Positions 9,306-21,990 are shown, numbered from the stretch's first letter. The stretch is DNA of 64,000 nt from Ceratopteris richardii (GCA_020310875.1 CM035423.1:139819748-139883747), one strand, 5' to 3'. Notes: generated by a model not told the origin, from the sequence alone. Numbers and translations: made by a program.

Positions 9306-10336
9306 CTAGGCTAAAGGGGGAAGAGGGGACAAGATTCCTCTATGTTCAAGGTTGTCTTCTAGAGAGAGAAGAAATCTCGTAATCAGGTTGGGCCCAAAAA
9401 TTCAAAATTTTTTAAAAGTTGTAAAACTCATCATAATACCATTAGATGGCTTCCATATCACTTTTCAGGGTCAAAAGTGCTATTTTTGACTTCTAATTCA
9501 AAATTCGTGCATGTTTTTTAGCTAAAAAAGTGACTTTTTTCAAAATAACTCAAAAAACTCTACTTTCCCTCTTCAAACTCCCATTTTCATACCCAAAACC
9601 CAAAAAGTCATATTTTTCACCTCTATTCCCTCCATATCATACAACAGAAGCGTTGTTTCTCCTCCTACCATTCTCCCAACTTCTGTAACAATGACAACAA
9701 CTCTTACTCCCATGGAAAGCTCTATAGCTCGTAGGAGACCAAAAGACAAAGTTCACACAATGACGTGCCACAACATCAAAACAATGGAAGGAAGTTGGCT
9801 ACCACAAGAGTTTTGCAAAGGTGCATGGGTGTACATGCAGCCATCTGGACTTGGTCCTCATCGTGTTCGAGATCGTGGAAATTTGGATCTTCATTGGAAA
9901 GGTAAGCTCTTAGGCTTCAAGGAGCAAACACATGGTGGGATGGTTGCTATTGTACAACTTGTCTTCACAGTTTCAACCATGAAGTTAGGAAACTCCAATA
10001 GAATTAGATATCCAATCCATTGTGAGTATTTCTATTTTTTCAATGCTTCGTGGTGTTAAATGTCTTAATTACTCATCTCATATGTTTTTCATTGCTACAA
10101 TCATATTTCCTTCTAGTTTAGTTGAAGAGAAACCACTTCATAGTCTTACAGGAACTTTCAAAGCATTACATGCAGACATAGGGGCATTAGTGTTTCCAAA
10201 TGTACCTCCTACTAAACTTATTCGTGAAAGGATCTTCTTTTACACTCATAACTGTTGGAAACAATGTCCCAATTGGTCAAGATTGTCCTGAATTTATAGC
10301 ATAATTAACTGTTGTCTTTAGCCCTTGTACAAGCAA

Positions 10337-10405
10337 AGACGTTGGGCGCCGTGGTTAAGACAATATCCTCTCAATGAGGCCACCCGAGTTCAAATCCCAA
10401 TGCCA
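10337..10405 (+). other. tRNA-like segment in F LTR (second copy 14707-14775)
   Basis: An A-box-like run 'ccgtggttaagac' and a B-box-like 'gagttcaaatccc' sit at tRNA spacing with a CCTCTCAATGAGG stem-loop between. Acceptor and T stems do not pair well, so it is not a tRNA gene. It could be an internal Pol III promoter or an old SINE captured by the LTR. Confidence 0.55.
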
Positions 10406-10865
10406 GCGATCGCGTTCGATTCTTTATTGAAAAGCATATCAATTAAAACAACGAATGGAGAAAACGCGAATGCATAGCGATGGACAGCACCGAATGAAAT
10501 CGCGTAGAGCTTTTCGTAGATCATAGATCGTAAAGATTTATGCTTTATTCGCTTTTGGCTAAGCTTCTCAAGAGGAACAAACTACTATATAAACACATAC
10601 TTGGGTCACTTCTATTCATCCTTCACCTAGGATCAACACAAGCTTTCTAGAGCTTGGACCTCAATAGAGGTGGTGTTTCTTCTAGCACATGGGGCAGCCA
10701 TGGTGCTAACTTGAAGCATGTTGAGGAGCAGCTATGGAGTTCTTCTTGGTGATTCTTCTTGGAGAAGATGAAGGGTGTGCTCACACTCTACCTCATGGAG
10801 AGGAGGTTATCTCTTGTTCATGGTAAGAAGACTTGATTATTAGCAGCTTGATGGTGAGGATCGCC

Positions 10866-11074
10866 CATCTACATGATGTATTTGAAGATCATCTTCTACA
10901 AGAAGATGTTAGGTTGAAGATTGTCTTCTACAAGAAGCTGTCTGGCTACTTCAAAGACATTGGATGGGACCATCTACATGATTTTGAAGATTATCTTCTA
11001 CAGGAAGATATTAGGTTGAAGATTGTCTTCTACAAGAAGATGTCGGGCTACTTCAAAGACATTAGATGGAGATT
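10866..11074 (+). repeat. Tandem ~105-bp duplication with 4 mini-hairpins in F LTR
   Basis: Two near copies start 'catctacatgat' (10866 and 10971). Each holds two short palindromes of the form (a)tcttctacaagaaga(t). In the 3' LTR the segment lies in an open frame of 115 codons (15103-15450) with a repeated 'KIVFYKK' motif; the 5' LTR has TAA there, so coding is doubtful. Confidence 0.8.
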
Positions 11075-11694
11075 AATATAATATTCACATCTTATGTTAA
11101 GTATTCAGGTACATATTCTCTTTATGCACACAGGTACTACTTGAAGTTTATGGAGGCTGTGGCGTTCATATCAGGAGGAGTCCTATTCGGCATAGGTACA
11201 AGAGAAACAGTACGTATATGCTTTATGCATATTTTATGAGGTGTTTGAGAAGGTGTGTTCACATGAGTTTGAGGATTTCCGTTCACACTGATCCTTCCTC
11301 TTTCAATCACTCATATTCACTCTTCTATAACCTATAAGGTCACACATCTCATGTATATTCAGATTACTGCCCACACATCTGAATATGTTTGGTACATTGT
11401 ACATTCACTCATTCATCTATTACTCATCACATAGAGTGGTTGAGAGATATGCTCCCACATTGTACATTGAACATTGGTATATATGATACTATGAGTAAGC
11501 GCTGGCTTACGTAACACCTTACACATGACGTCTATTCTTTCTCTATCTTTATCTCATCATTTGTATGATTAAGTTGTGGTATGTTCATGTTTTGTCAATA
11601 TGGAAGATTGCTGGAATTAATGTTGTAAATGAATGGAACTATGGAACCATGGACCTGTGACATGAGCCTAAGGGCCTACCTCACTTCCAACATT

Positions 11695-11706
11695 TGGTAT
11701 CAGAGC
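11695..11706 (+). promoter_or_regulatory. F primer-binding site
   Basis: TGGTATCAGAGC, complementary to the 3' end of plant initiator tRNA-Met, two bases after the LTR. Confidence 0.92.
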
Positions 11707-14612
11707 ACTAAGGTTTTGGTTACAGAACTTTAGATCTTTGGCATCAATGCATTAAGGCTCATTCATATCCCAGGTTCCTAGAATTCCAGATTTACAACAT
11801 ATAATTTAAAGGCATCTTCTAATATTTGACATTTGACATACACACTTAATCTAGATGAGTAGAGATTTGAGAATTAGACATTTCAGTTACATGTGTATTC
11901 ATCAGTGTGGAGTATGAAGTTGATGATCTGTTAGCAGCCGAATATTTTTGGAAGGGTATGCAAATACTTTACAAAAGTATTGTTTGAAGACCCAGACTTG
12001 ATGAAGAGAAGACTACTTCAAATTCAAGAAAGAACAATGGTTTAGAGAAGATGAAGAAATCAGATCAACATCAAATCACAGGTATCAGTTTCTACTATCA
12101 GATTATCATTTGCAGGTCATATCTTAGAAGAGCAGTTATGAAGAGATTTGAAGAAATTCAAGGATTGCTTTTATACGCTTTCATCATTTGAAAGTTAAAG
12201 GCTACATCAAAACAGGTATCTAGAGGTTTTTCTAGAGAGTTTTGAGAAATCTCTTTCATGGCAAGAAAGTTCATCTAAGAAGACAAGCGCAGAGATGAGA
12301 TGAGTTTTACAGCCAATTTTCTATTGTAAGTTGGTTGGATATCAAGGTACAAATGTATCTAGAGAAGGTAACTCTAGAAGGGCAATTCATCATTCAGACA
12401 ACGATTGGTGAATTTAGTCGTTTCAGACATTTGAAACAACATTTTGATTCAGAGATATGAGGAGATGGTAAAACATGATTCTATATTCACTTCCATTTAT
12501 ATACCATGTTTGTTTTATCTCTTACTCTTACATTAGAGGAAGAGAAAATTTCGTTTGAAGAAGTCAAGAGTGTTTGCTACTTCAAGATGAAGAGAACAAA
12601 AGGTATGGAAGAGAAGTTTGAAAATGTTGACATCATCAGGTGGAAGAAAGATGCAGAAGAAGAAAGTCCATCATTTCCAAAAGAAAAGTAAGACTTCCTT
12701 TTCTCTCATATTTTCCATATACTTTTCCTATTTTATCCTCTACATCCAAAGACAAGTCTACGAGAACATCTTGTTTAAAGAAGAAGCAGTTTCTTGTTTT
12801 GCATTACACTTGGTCATGATTTAGTAGATTTGACAAAGAATTGCATTGAGAGAAAGAAAAGCAGCAGATATATGTTTTAACTCATATATGTATGAGTTAT
12901 GTTTTAGTTGAAGCTTTTAAGCAGGCAGCTTATATGTTCCTCTTTGAGTGTCAATACAGAGCTACTTGATATATGACAAGTTGCAGAGAAGTATATTTCT
13001 TCTTTATCTAACTCTTGAGGTAAACGAGTTTTTTGTAGCAGATGTTGAAGACTTGCGTTGAGGTTTTATGTTTGGAAAAGGTTACCTCATATTCAATATT
13101 TTCAGAAAACTTCAGAAAATTCAGACTTGTTGATGTACCAGTCAGTTGAAGAATCTACTTTTATGATTGTCTAGACTTTTGGATACATGTTTGTATTCAA
13201 AAAGGTGTTCCATCATATCCTATCACTTGATTGAAAAGTGGAGTTAGCCAAAAGAAAATCAAGCAGGTACTATCACATTTCACCCGGGTAAAATATGAAA
13301 GTTATGAAGTATCAACTTGCAGCTTTTGGAGTTCTCAAGGTGAGAAGTTTGTCCACTTATGGTTCAAGTAGGAATTTCAGATTCCTTAAAGGATTTATTT
13401 GAAAAAAAGTTTTACAACTTTTTGAGAAGCATGGACACTTGGAGACATTCAAGAAGTAAATCAAACATTCGGTCATGAAGGTTTGATGAGAGCAGATTCT
13501 ACACAGGAGAGATCATTGATTATTGTATGATCTTGAACATTTATGAGTCAGTTGTCTATCTTTTTTTTTGGTAAGGTTCTTAGCATTGAAAGAAGTAAGT
13601 CAAAGTTTCAGATTCTATCAGATTTGTGTTGCAGAGAAAAAGAAGATACTTGTTATGTTACAGAAAAATATGGATCCTAAAACTTTTGTTTCAGATACAA
13701 GTATTGATCACTAAAGATCAGATTTATTGAAAGAAGGAAGACGTTCCACATTTCATAAAGTCTGATATATTTGAAGAATATTGGATACTAGTGTTAAGTC
13801 ATCCAGGGGGTGATGAAACATGAAGATTTATTTTCAAGCCATATGTAAAAGAATGCAGAGTCATACCTACAGGTATTCCTATATTTCCTTTGTCAAGTTC
13901 TCTTTATGTTCCAGCTTTGAAAGAAGAAGGAAGAAGAAGAATGTTTGGAGAAAGTTCCTATTAGGATGTTCCTGTTCAGGAGAAGGTTCCAGATTTCTAT
14001 TGAAGAGAAGCTTGATATTTCAGAAAGGTATATTTCAAAAGTGTGCACATATATGTTTATACCAAGTTCTGAAGGAAAGAGGTATGAAGGATTTAAAGGA
14101 TGAAGACATGATGACATCATAGATTTTTTGACTCATATTGACTTGAGTACAGTCAGAGATGAACCAGCAGTGTTCATAATACACTAAGTTGTGAGTTGAC
14201 AGTCACAGGTTCCAGGATTCAGTTCTTGATTTTGTTTAGTGTATTTACATGACGCAGCAGAAGTACATTGAGAAACCTTTTTGGAAGGTAAATGCAAATA
14301 TGTGGATCCTAGTGTATGTTTTCAGGTTTTTGAAGACAAGAGATAGCAGGTTCAGAGACAGTTCATGCTACAGTTGTCAAGCAGTGATTGCTTGATGTGT
14401 TCACTATTGGATATCTAGTTTGCATATTTTCTCAAGTATTATGGTTCATATTCAGCAAGTTCAGGTTCTTTTGAAGGAAAGTCAAATTCAGTTTTGAAGA
14501 AGACTTTTTGAAGAAAAGTTTTGAAGTTCGGGAGTACAAGCTAGAAGCTTGTGGTAATTTGCAGATTATAAAGTTTGCAGATTCAGTTCAGGTTGTACCA
14601 ATATGACATTGC
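11707..14612. other. F interior, non-coding
   Basis: Purine-rich, GAAGA-rich sequence with stops in all frames at short distance. No retroelement protein motif seen. Confidence 0.8.
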
Positions 14613-14621
14613 AGGGGGGAT

Positions 14622-16062
14622 TGTTGGAAACAATGTCCCAATTGGTCAAGATTGTCCTGAATTTATAGCATAATTAACTGTTGTCTTTAGCCCTTGTACA
14701 AGCAAAGACGTTGGGCACCGTGGTTAAGACAATATCCTCTCAATGAGGCCACCCGAATTCAAATCCCAACGGTAGCGATCGCGTTCAATTCTTTATTGAA
14801 AAGCATATCAATTAAAACAACGAATGGAGAAAACATGAATGCATAGCGATGGACAGCACCGAATGAAATCGCGTAGAGCTTTTCGTAGATCATAGATCGT
14901 AAAGATTTATGCTTTATTCGCTTTTGGCTAAGCTTCTCAAGAGGAACAAACTACTATATAAACACATACTTGGGTCACTTCTATTCATCCTTCACCTAGG
15001 ATCAACACAAGCTTTCTAGAGCTTGGACCTCAATAGAGGTGGTGTTTCTTCTAGCACATGGGGCAGCCATGGTGCTAACTTGAAGCATGTTGAGGAGCAG
15101 CTATGGAGTTCTTCTTGGTGATTCTTCTTGGAGAAGATGAAGGGTGTGCTCACACTCTACCTCATGGAGAGGAGGTTATCTCTTGTTCATGGCAAGAAGA
15201 CTTGATTATTAGCAGCTTGATGGTGAGGATCGCCCATCTACATGATGTATTTGAAGATCATCTTCTACAAGAAGATGTTAGGTTGAAGATTGTCTTCTAC
15301 AAGAAGCTGTCTGGCTACTTCAAAGACATTGGATGGGACCATCTACATGATTTTGAAGATTATCTTCTACAGGAAGATATTAGGTTGAAGATTGTCTTCT
15401 ACAAGAAGATGTCGGGCTACTTCAAAGACATTAGATGGAGATTAACATAATATTCACATCTTATGTTAAGTATTCAGGTACATATTCTCTTTATGCACAC
15501 AGGTACTACTTGAAGTTTATGGAGGCTGTGGCGTTCATATCAGGAGGAGTCCTATTCGGCATAGGTACAAGAGAAACAGTACGTATATGCTTTATGCATA
15601 TTTTATGAGGTGTTTGAGAAGGTGTGTTCACATGAGTTTGAGGATTTCCGTTCACACTGATCCTTCCTCTTTCAGTCACTCATATTCACTCTTCTATAAC
15701 CTATAAGGTCACACATCTCATGTATATTCAGATTACTGCCCACACATCTGAATATGTTTGGTACATTGTACATTCACTCATTCATCTATTACTCATCACA
15801 TAAAGTGGTTGAGAGATATGCTCCCACATTGTACATTGAACATTGGTATATATGATACTATGAGTAAGCGCTGGCTTACGTAACACCTTACACATGACGT
15901 CTATTCTTTCTCTATCTTTATCTCATCATTTGTATGATTAAGTTGTGGTATGTTCATGTTTTGTCAATATGGAAGATTGCTAGAATTAATGTTGTATATA
16001 TACTGGACCTATGGAACCATGGACCTGTGACATGAGCCTAAGGGCCTACCTCACTTCCAACA
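14622..16062 (+). repeat. F 3' LTR
   Basis: Matches the 5' LTR end to end, preceded by a GCAGGGGGGA polypurine tract. TATA equivalent lies near 14954. Several differences are C/T or G/A changes at CG or CNG sites, as expected of methylated DNA. Confidence 0.93.
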
Positions 16063-16226
16063 ATAACTACATTGTTCCTTCCACAGATGGTGAATATGGA
16101 AGGTTGGAGATTATCAAAGTTGATTCTCTTCTTAGTTTAGAGTGGCCAAAACCTGATTTTTGGTCCATATCATCTTTCAAGCGTAAGATGGTGATGGACA
16201 TAGATTTTGAACTTCATCGGCATTAA

Positions 16227-17059
16227 TCAAGGCACAGATGCCTTAGAGTTTGTGTGTGTGTTTTGTGCTTGAAATGTGTGTTTAGCAGTGTTGTCTACCC
16301 CGTACCCTCTTGTTTCCATTACTGGAATGCATGTGTGAAGCTTGGTGAGCTGTGGAGCGAAAGTAATGTTTCCCGCCATTCACTATTTTGTTCATAACTT
16401 GAAGCACGTTTATCTGATTCGACTCAAAATATCATCATTAGATGCGTAACACAAAAATCATATAGCCTCCTTCCAAATGAAGCATAAGGGGGTCACCAAA
16501 ACTTGCTTGAAGGACTTGAAGGACTTATTGATGAGACCATCCCAACCCAAGCTTTTACCATTTTGAAGAGAATCAATCGCTTCTAGAATTTGCTTGCTCG
16601 CAAAATGAGAATCAAAGAGTGGCACCACTCATCGATGATGTCAACAATTGCAAATAAGAACTCTTGATGTTAGAATCAAGCAAGTAGACAATTGATATTC
16701 TCTATGACCATTTCACACTCCACAACAACGCTAGCAATCATGAAGGGAAAAGATTCCTTATCTTCCGTCTTCTTTAGGGGTCTACACATCTCTTTGTTGG
16801 TTTGCCTATAGAGACCACTAATCCTTAAATTGGACATGAAGATTCTTCCTTTAAAATCCCTCTTTGCATCTTTCCATGCATCTAATCTTTCGATGCTCAT
16901 ATTAGGTGGGAATGGCCTTTCTTGACTTTAGTCTTGAGTCACTAGAGCCTTCGGTAAAGATTCTTCCTTATGGCATGACATATATTTGGAAGTTCCATTT
17001 GAGTCTTGAAGAGGTCTTAACCACCACCACCCAACATTTTTTTGGAGAGGAGCACGCAC
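16227..17059. other. Mostly unassigned
   Basis: Probable 3' flank of the split gene. A 74-codon minus-strand frame (16676-16900) starts 'MSIERLDAWKDAKRDFKGR' but matches nothing I know. No clear repeat. Confidence 0.4.
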
Positions 17060-17340
17060 TCAAGGCCTGGTTCCAGCTCGATGTTTGTTCTCTTGTCGCA
17101 CTGAAGGGAGGGAGAATGCCATAGATTTGCATAGAAAAAAAGGATCTTTCTTATTATGAGCATGCCATTTTAAGGTGAGCAACATGGGATAGTGGTTAGA
17201 AACCACAAGGTTCACACAGTGAGTAAGGGATGGGGGATCCAACACATCTCTGATATTTTGTGACACACAACTTCTTTCCAATCTAGCTTTTCACATATTT
17301 GATCTAGCTTTGAGGTTTGACCAAGAGAATCCATGTCTCT
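17060..17340 (-). pseudogene. LINE endonuclease fragment
   Basis: The minus strand encodes 'DVLDPPSLTHCVNLVVSNHYPMLL', which matches the SDHYP-type C-terminal motif of the apurinic endonuclease domain of L1-like LINEs. The reading frame is short and surrounded by stops. Confidence 0.55.
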
Positions 17341-17619
17341 TTTTTACCTCCACTAGATCATGTTGGAGCTTAAACTCATCTTGTTTTGCTAACAATGCCC
17401 ACCCTATGCAGGGTGACAATTGGGTGGTTTAACCCCAAAGAGCTCAAGGCATTCCCCCGAGCCAATGAGTTCTAAACATGCATGTGTTATCAAGCACCAA
17501 AGAGGGTGCCATCCCAACCATGAAAAAGGCAAGTATTCAACAAAAGAATTCGATAAAGCCCGAAAGCTTATCTTCATTTGAGTGGTCCACAAGTTCAAAT
17601 GCTTCTCTCTCAATCTGAA

Positions 17620-18739
17620 CTCCAGAAAAGTGAACCCAACTCACAACGCCCAACTTTTATTAAACTTTTCTTTAATTTCAAGTGGAAATTAATTTTGGAT
17701 GATGCAATAACTACAAAAGTAAATGTAATTATTACTTCTTATGGACATAAATCTATAGAAAATATATTGTTCTAGGAAAGGATTAATGGTTGAGAGGATA
17801 TCGAAGCAAAGGTCATGGATATGTCATAACACCTTGAGTCTCATGGGTGGCACCTGGACAAATCGGACAGCAATAAACTTAGAGCTGTACTTACTAATGA
17901 TACAAAAAGAAAAAAAAACTATGGAATTCATCTAAAGAGAGAAATCAATGATTATTTCTTCAAAATTCATTTCAAAAGATAGCTTGAAGAGTTAAATGTT
18001 GAATGCAAAGAAAAAGATAACCAATGCTCAAATCAAAGCTTTAAAAGCAAGAATGGAAATTTTGAAGAAACAGCTTACTACATTATTGAAATAGGTAGAT
18101 GAGAAACACATTGTTTCTGTTGAAGAACAACCATATCAATATAAACCATTGAGTTTATTTTCACATGTTTCTATAGATCATGGTAGAACTTTGTCACTTT
18201 CCCAAAAGCATATAAGCAAGGACATTTCGACACAAATAATCAGTCTTAAGAGAAGAGTATTACCACAAGGCTTACCCTCATTAACACACATAGCACCGAA
18301 AATGTTCTTATAGACTTCCATTTTCATTGTAGAGGTATTTGTTACCTTCCATAATCTTTATACAGTATTATATAAGGTGCATTTGCACACTATTATGTAC
18401 AATATTTATACGGTACATTTTGACAATAGTTCATGGAAGGGGGCATAGTGCCCATGCGACCCTTCATCCCACAAAGCACAAGAAGGCAAAATAACTTTGA
18501 CGGCCCAAAGACGGATGGAATCTTTATCCAAAGTTACAAAGAGACATAAGACTAAACCTTTTTCGAGAGTTACAAAGAATGTTAATCATTTTTTCATCCC
18601 CTTGTGGGGAGGCCGTTTGCTTTAGATCTTGTTGTTCTCCAAAACAAACACCCTATTCTTTTATTTAAAGGTAAAAAATCATTGGTACACTAGACTTGTG
18701 GAAATCTTGGTAGATCAAAACAATTGGTGGATTGGTGCT
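17620..18739. other. No feature recognised
   Basis: Contains short Lys-rich open segments and an AT-rich TATATAAGG near 18370, but no supported gene. Confidence 0.45.
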
Positions 18740-20960
18740 TCCTTTGGGGCTTCTCTGTAGTTCACCATAATCTATGTGTATGCTCCCAATATCGATTCAA
18801 AAAAGCTTGCAACTTGGAAATCATTGGACTCTTTGCCCCTCAACGTCATTCTATGTGGGGACTTTAATATGGTCGAGGTTCTTTCTGACAGATGGGGGAA
18901 AAGGGAGGGTAATTGATGGTAGTGAGGAGGATGTTTGGGACCAACTCAAGCTCCATCTAGATCTAGTGGAGATCAAAGAGGAGGCTAGTTTCTCTTGGTC
19001 GAACCTCTAGTCTCAAGTTGACTTCAAGAAAGCTAGACTTGACAAGAGCTATATTATGCAGAATATCATAAATAAGTGGGGCCCCTTCCCTCTCCCAATG
19101 TGTGGACCTTTTTATCTTTGATCACTATGTGATTGTGCTTACCTTCAAGCCGTTTGTCAATCTCAAGAAATCCCCTTGGTTTCATGCCAATCTGACATCC
19201 TTCTCTCCCCTCGATCCAATAGGAGATTACCACTACCTCAAAGTGGGCCTTTGCCACCCGGTCCTCTCCGGCCAAGAGTTGGAGGATGGCAATCATGAAC
19301 AACACATCTTGGTCAAGACTCAAAAAAATCTTCAAAAGATTCTTTGAGCTAAAAAGGAAAATCTTTATTGAAGGCTTAGATGTCTTGAGAAACAAGTCAA
19401 CAAAGGCCACTCTCAATACAAGACACGGCTCTAGAAAATCAGAAGCATGTTGACATACGAAGAGGAAATTCAAAGAAAGAATCTCCAAATATACTTTAAA
19501 GATTGGTAGGCAAGAAAGACAAACAAACCTATTAAGGAGATGTTTAGCCTCCTTAAGAAGAAGCAATGAAAGAAAGTGATCCCTTTCATGATGGATATCA
19601 ACGGATGGAGTGCAAGATGGCTGAAGAAAATAGTATGTTGATTGGCAATCACTTCACCCAGCTTTTGGGGGTTTCCATGCCTCATTCTCCTCATAGGCGT
19701 GATAGCATGGCAGCCATCCCTAGAGTCAGAACCAAAGGAATTCCCCAAAATATGAATCCTCTTCTTTCTCCCATTTTGGATATTGAGATTCTTGAAGTTA
19801 TTTATTCCCTTCCTAATGGCAAAACCGAGGGATCGATGGCCTCACCAATGAGTTTTTCAAGACCTTCAAGCACGTGGTGACTATTCTACTATGTCTAGTG
19901 TGGCTAGACACCATGTCTTTCAACGCAGTGCCCAACTGTCTCAATGAAGGCGTTATGAATCTACAAAAATAGGATTGAAAATTTCCATCCAATTACGACG
20001 TTACAAATTGGTTACAAGATCGTTGCTAAGGTTATTTCTAATTGCATTGCTTGTCACTTGCAAAACTGGATCAGTGAGGATTAAAAGGGGTTCATCAAGG
20101 GGAGGTCCATCCTTGAGGCTATCATTGATGTTTGGGAAGGCTTGGATTTTTCTAAAGATTCCGCTCAAGATGTCCTCTTCCTTAGGATTGACTTTGACAA
20201 AGCTTATGATAGACTCAAGTGGGACTTCTTTCTCCAATCTTTGAAAGATGGGCTATGGTAAGAAATTTATTAAGAAGATCTCAACATTGCTCAAAAACAC
20301 CTCACTTCAGATAAACATCAATGGCCAGCTTTCTCAAACTATTTGATTTACATGTTCTATCAGGCAAGGATGTCCATTGGCTCCTCTTCTCATTGTTATC
20401 ACTCCCAATGGTCTCAGCTGCTTAATTAAATGTCATGCACAGTTAGGTCTTATTCAAGGCCTCTTTCTTCCCCTCAATCAAGACTAGATGATCATGAGAC
20501 TCTTTTCTAATGACAGGAATAATTTTGTGCATAATGATCCAATCAGCATCGACACCTGTTGATGTTGCCTAAATACACTTTGTGAGGCATTAGGCTCCAA
20601 AATAAACCACTCAAAAATTGCATTCAAGATTGTTATTGGTCATCCACCTCAAATTTTGGTTTTTCATGGTGGTCAATTGATCCGTAGGGGGAAAATCTTC
20701 CATCTACTAGGTATTCTTATGGGATTGAATGTTTTGATATGTCAACATTGGAACTAGGCTCTTTCTAAGCTTGATAACAAGTTGGCATGTTGGAAAGCTA
20801 TGTAGACTAACCTAGTTGGGTATCTATGGTGGTTAACACATTCCTTCTTTTGTTTATTATTTACTTTCTCTCTTTCTAGACACCAAAGGACAATGATATC
20901 TTATATGCAACAAACTGACCTACGAATTGAAAGATACGCCCAAATATTTCTTGGGTAGAG
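18740..20960 (+). pseudogene. Degenerate L1-type LINE (endonuclease and reverse transcriptase)
   Basis: Plus-strand pieces in shifting frames follow LINE order. Endonuclease: 'VYAPN' (about 18776) and 'LCGDFNMVE' (about 18850). RT: 'GIDGLTNEFFK' (about 19832), 'GYKIVAKVISNCI' (about 20010), 'QKGFIKGRSILEAI' (about 20080), 'IDFDKAYDRLKWDFF' (about 20185) and 'SIRQGCPLAPLL' (about 20355). The catalytic DD block around 20500 is unreadable. Many stops and frameshifts show an old copy. LINEs copy by target-primed reverse transcription. Confidence 0.8.
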
Positions 20961-21069
20961 TTCTCAAAGTGCCGCCTCCTTCTTTAGTACCATTTTCCAT
21001 GATGAAATGCCTAAGTGCATTTTCTAGAGGCCATTCAATTAATCCATCATGCCCAAGTCTACTTCTTAG

Positions 21070-21330
21070 GCTCTGATACCAGTGTAATGAACTATAGGAG
21101 ATTTGAACTCACAACCTCCTAGCTATGAATGTGATGGGCTAACCACTTGCCCCAAAAGCCATGGTTGAGGATTAGTTCCTAATCATCCCTCTTAGGGTGT
21201 AGTCCAACCATCTCATGCTTATCAAGGGTGTGGTTCAACCATCTCCTACCTATCACTTCATTACATATTCCAAGTAGTTTGATTTTATTATATTTGGATT
21301 ACATGATCCACTTGTACTAAACAAATATTC
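21070..21330 (-). mobile_element. LTR remnant with primer site and tRNA-like insert
   Basis: The primer-site complement (gctctgatacca, 21070-21081) is followed by a TG-starting block at 21083, as at the inner edge of a minus-strand 5' LTR. Within it the minus strand carries a B box (gagttcaaatctcc, 21097-21110) and an A box (gggcaagtggttagccc, 21136-21152) of tRNA type. The far LTR end is not defined. Confidence 0.45.
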
Positions 21331-21539
21331 TTCATGAGTCAAGGGTAGGTGATTCATTACTCAAGTGATACAAGGGGACTAGAGAGATGTACAAAGAAGA
21401 ATGATAAACATTTTGTTCCCTTCATGAAGGATCCACGTATTTTTTGGCTTGTTGTTTTTTATAATGAGCACCTTATGGTGCTAAGGGGGAGAGATTTCAC
21501 ATTCATGAATTCTTCTACCATCATAATCAAGGGATTTCT

Positions 21540-21990
21540 CGAGACACCACTCTTTAGGAGGATTATCAAAGTTCTCCATGCATCTTTTCTTACAAATATT
21601 TTAGAGGGCTTTGTGTCTCATGGCATTGTAGAGCAACATAGCAATCAATAGCTTCTAAGAAAATCTTGTTTCCAAGTGATTTCATTAGCCAACAAAAGAA
21701 ATTTATTGAGACATTGCGAGATAATGATGCTCTAAAAGAAAATGTGACATAAGTCTTCCCTACCGTTAAAGCATCTTTTACACCACACAAGGACACTATA
21801 TAGTTTACTTGCTTTGACATTGATCTAGATCCCTCTATAATGAATCTTCCACATGAGGAACACTTTCTTGTCCTCTCTAAGAAGGTGCTAAATGTCCTCG
21901 AACTTGAATTCCCATCTAATCTAGGAAAGATCTCAGCACCACATCTTGTTTAAGTATTTATTTCTTTTAAATCTAGGAATATCCTTCATC
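21540..21990 (-). pseudogene. LINE C-terminal (zinc-knuckle region) fragment
   Basis: Shares wording with 23830-24260 on the same strand ('…cattgtagagcaacatagcaatc', 'gacattgcgag…'). Translated on the minus strand it resembles the C-terminal Cys/His region of plant LINEs, broken by stops. Confidence 0.45.

Larger units (their letters stand above)
10253..11692 (+). repeat. F 5' LTR
   Basis: Begins TG and ends CA. A TATA box (TATATAAAC at 10585-10593) puts the R region near 10617. It contains a tRNA-like segment (10337-10405) and a tandem ~105-bp duplication (about 10866-11074) with four short hairpins. Confidence 0.93.
10253..16062 (+). mobile_element. Element F: non-coding LTR retrotransposon (LARD-type)
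   Basis: Two direct repeats of 1,440 and 1,441 bp (10253-11692, 14622-16062) start TGTTGGAAAC and end CTTCCAACA. A primer site TGGTATCAGAGC follows the first (11695-11706) and a polypurine tract (14613-14620) precedes the second. ATAAC flanks both sides. The 2.9 kb interior has no long reading frame and no gag, protease, integrase or RT motif, so it must be mobilised in trans. By eye the LTRs differ at roughly 15-20 positions, about 1%. The orientation given follows PBS and PPT order. Confidence 0.93.
9691..16226 (+). pseudogene. Two-exon gene of unknown function, split by LTR element F
   Basis: Exon 1 is 9691-10021. An intron 10022-10121 (GTGAGT … TTTAG) restores frame into exon 2 at 10122. 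Exon 2 runs to 10252, where element F is inserted, and resumes at 16068 in the same frame to the TAA at 16224-16226. The coding parts add to 621 nt, 206 codons plus stop, with no other stop or frameshift. Exon 1 has a basic start, then 'KGAWVYMQPSGLGPHRVRD' and 'LHWKGKLLGF'. Exon 2 has 'LHADIGALVFPNVPPT', then after the break 'DGEYGRLEIIKVDSLLSLEW'. I recognise no family; the compact beta-rich look is only loosely BAH-like. The intact flanks and ATAAC duplication (10248-10252, 16063-16067) show a recent disruption of an otherwise readable gene. Confidence 0.62.

Noticed and set aside
15103-15450. 115-codon frame with internal repeats in the F 3' LTR
   Set aside because: The 5' LTR copy has a stop in the same place, and the repeats follow from the DNA duplication.
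19066-19566. 166-codon minus-strand frame
   Set aside because: Antisense shadow of the LINE, which reads as endonuclease and RT on the plus strand.
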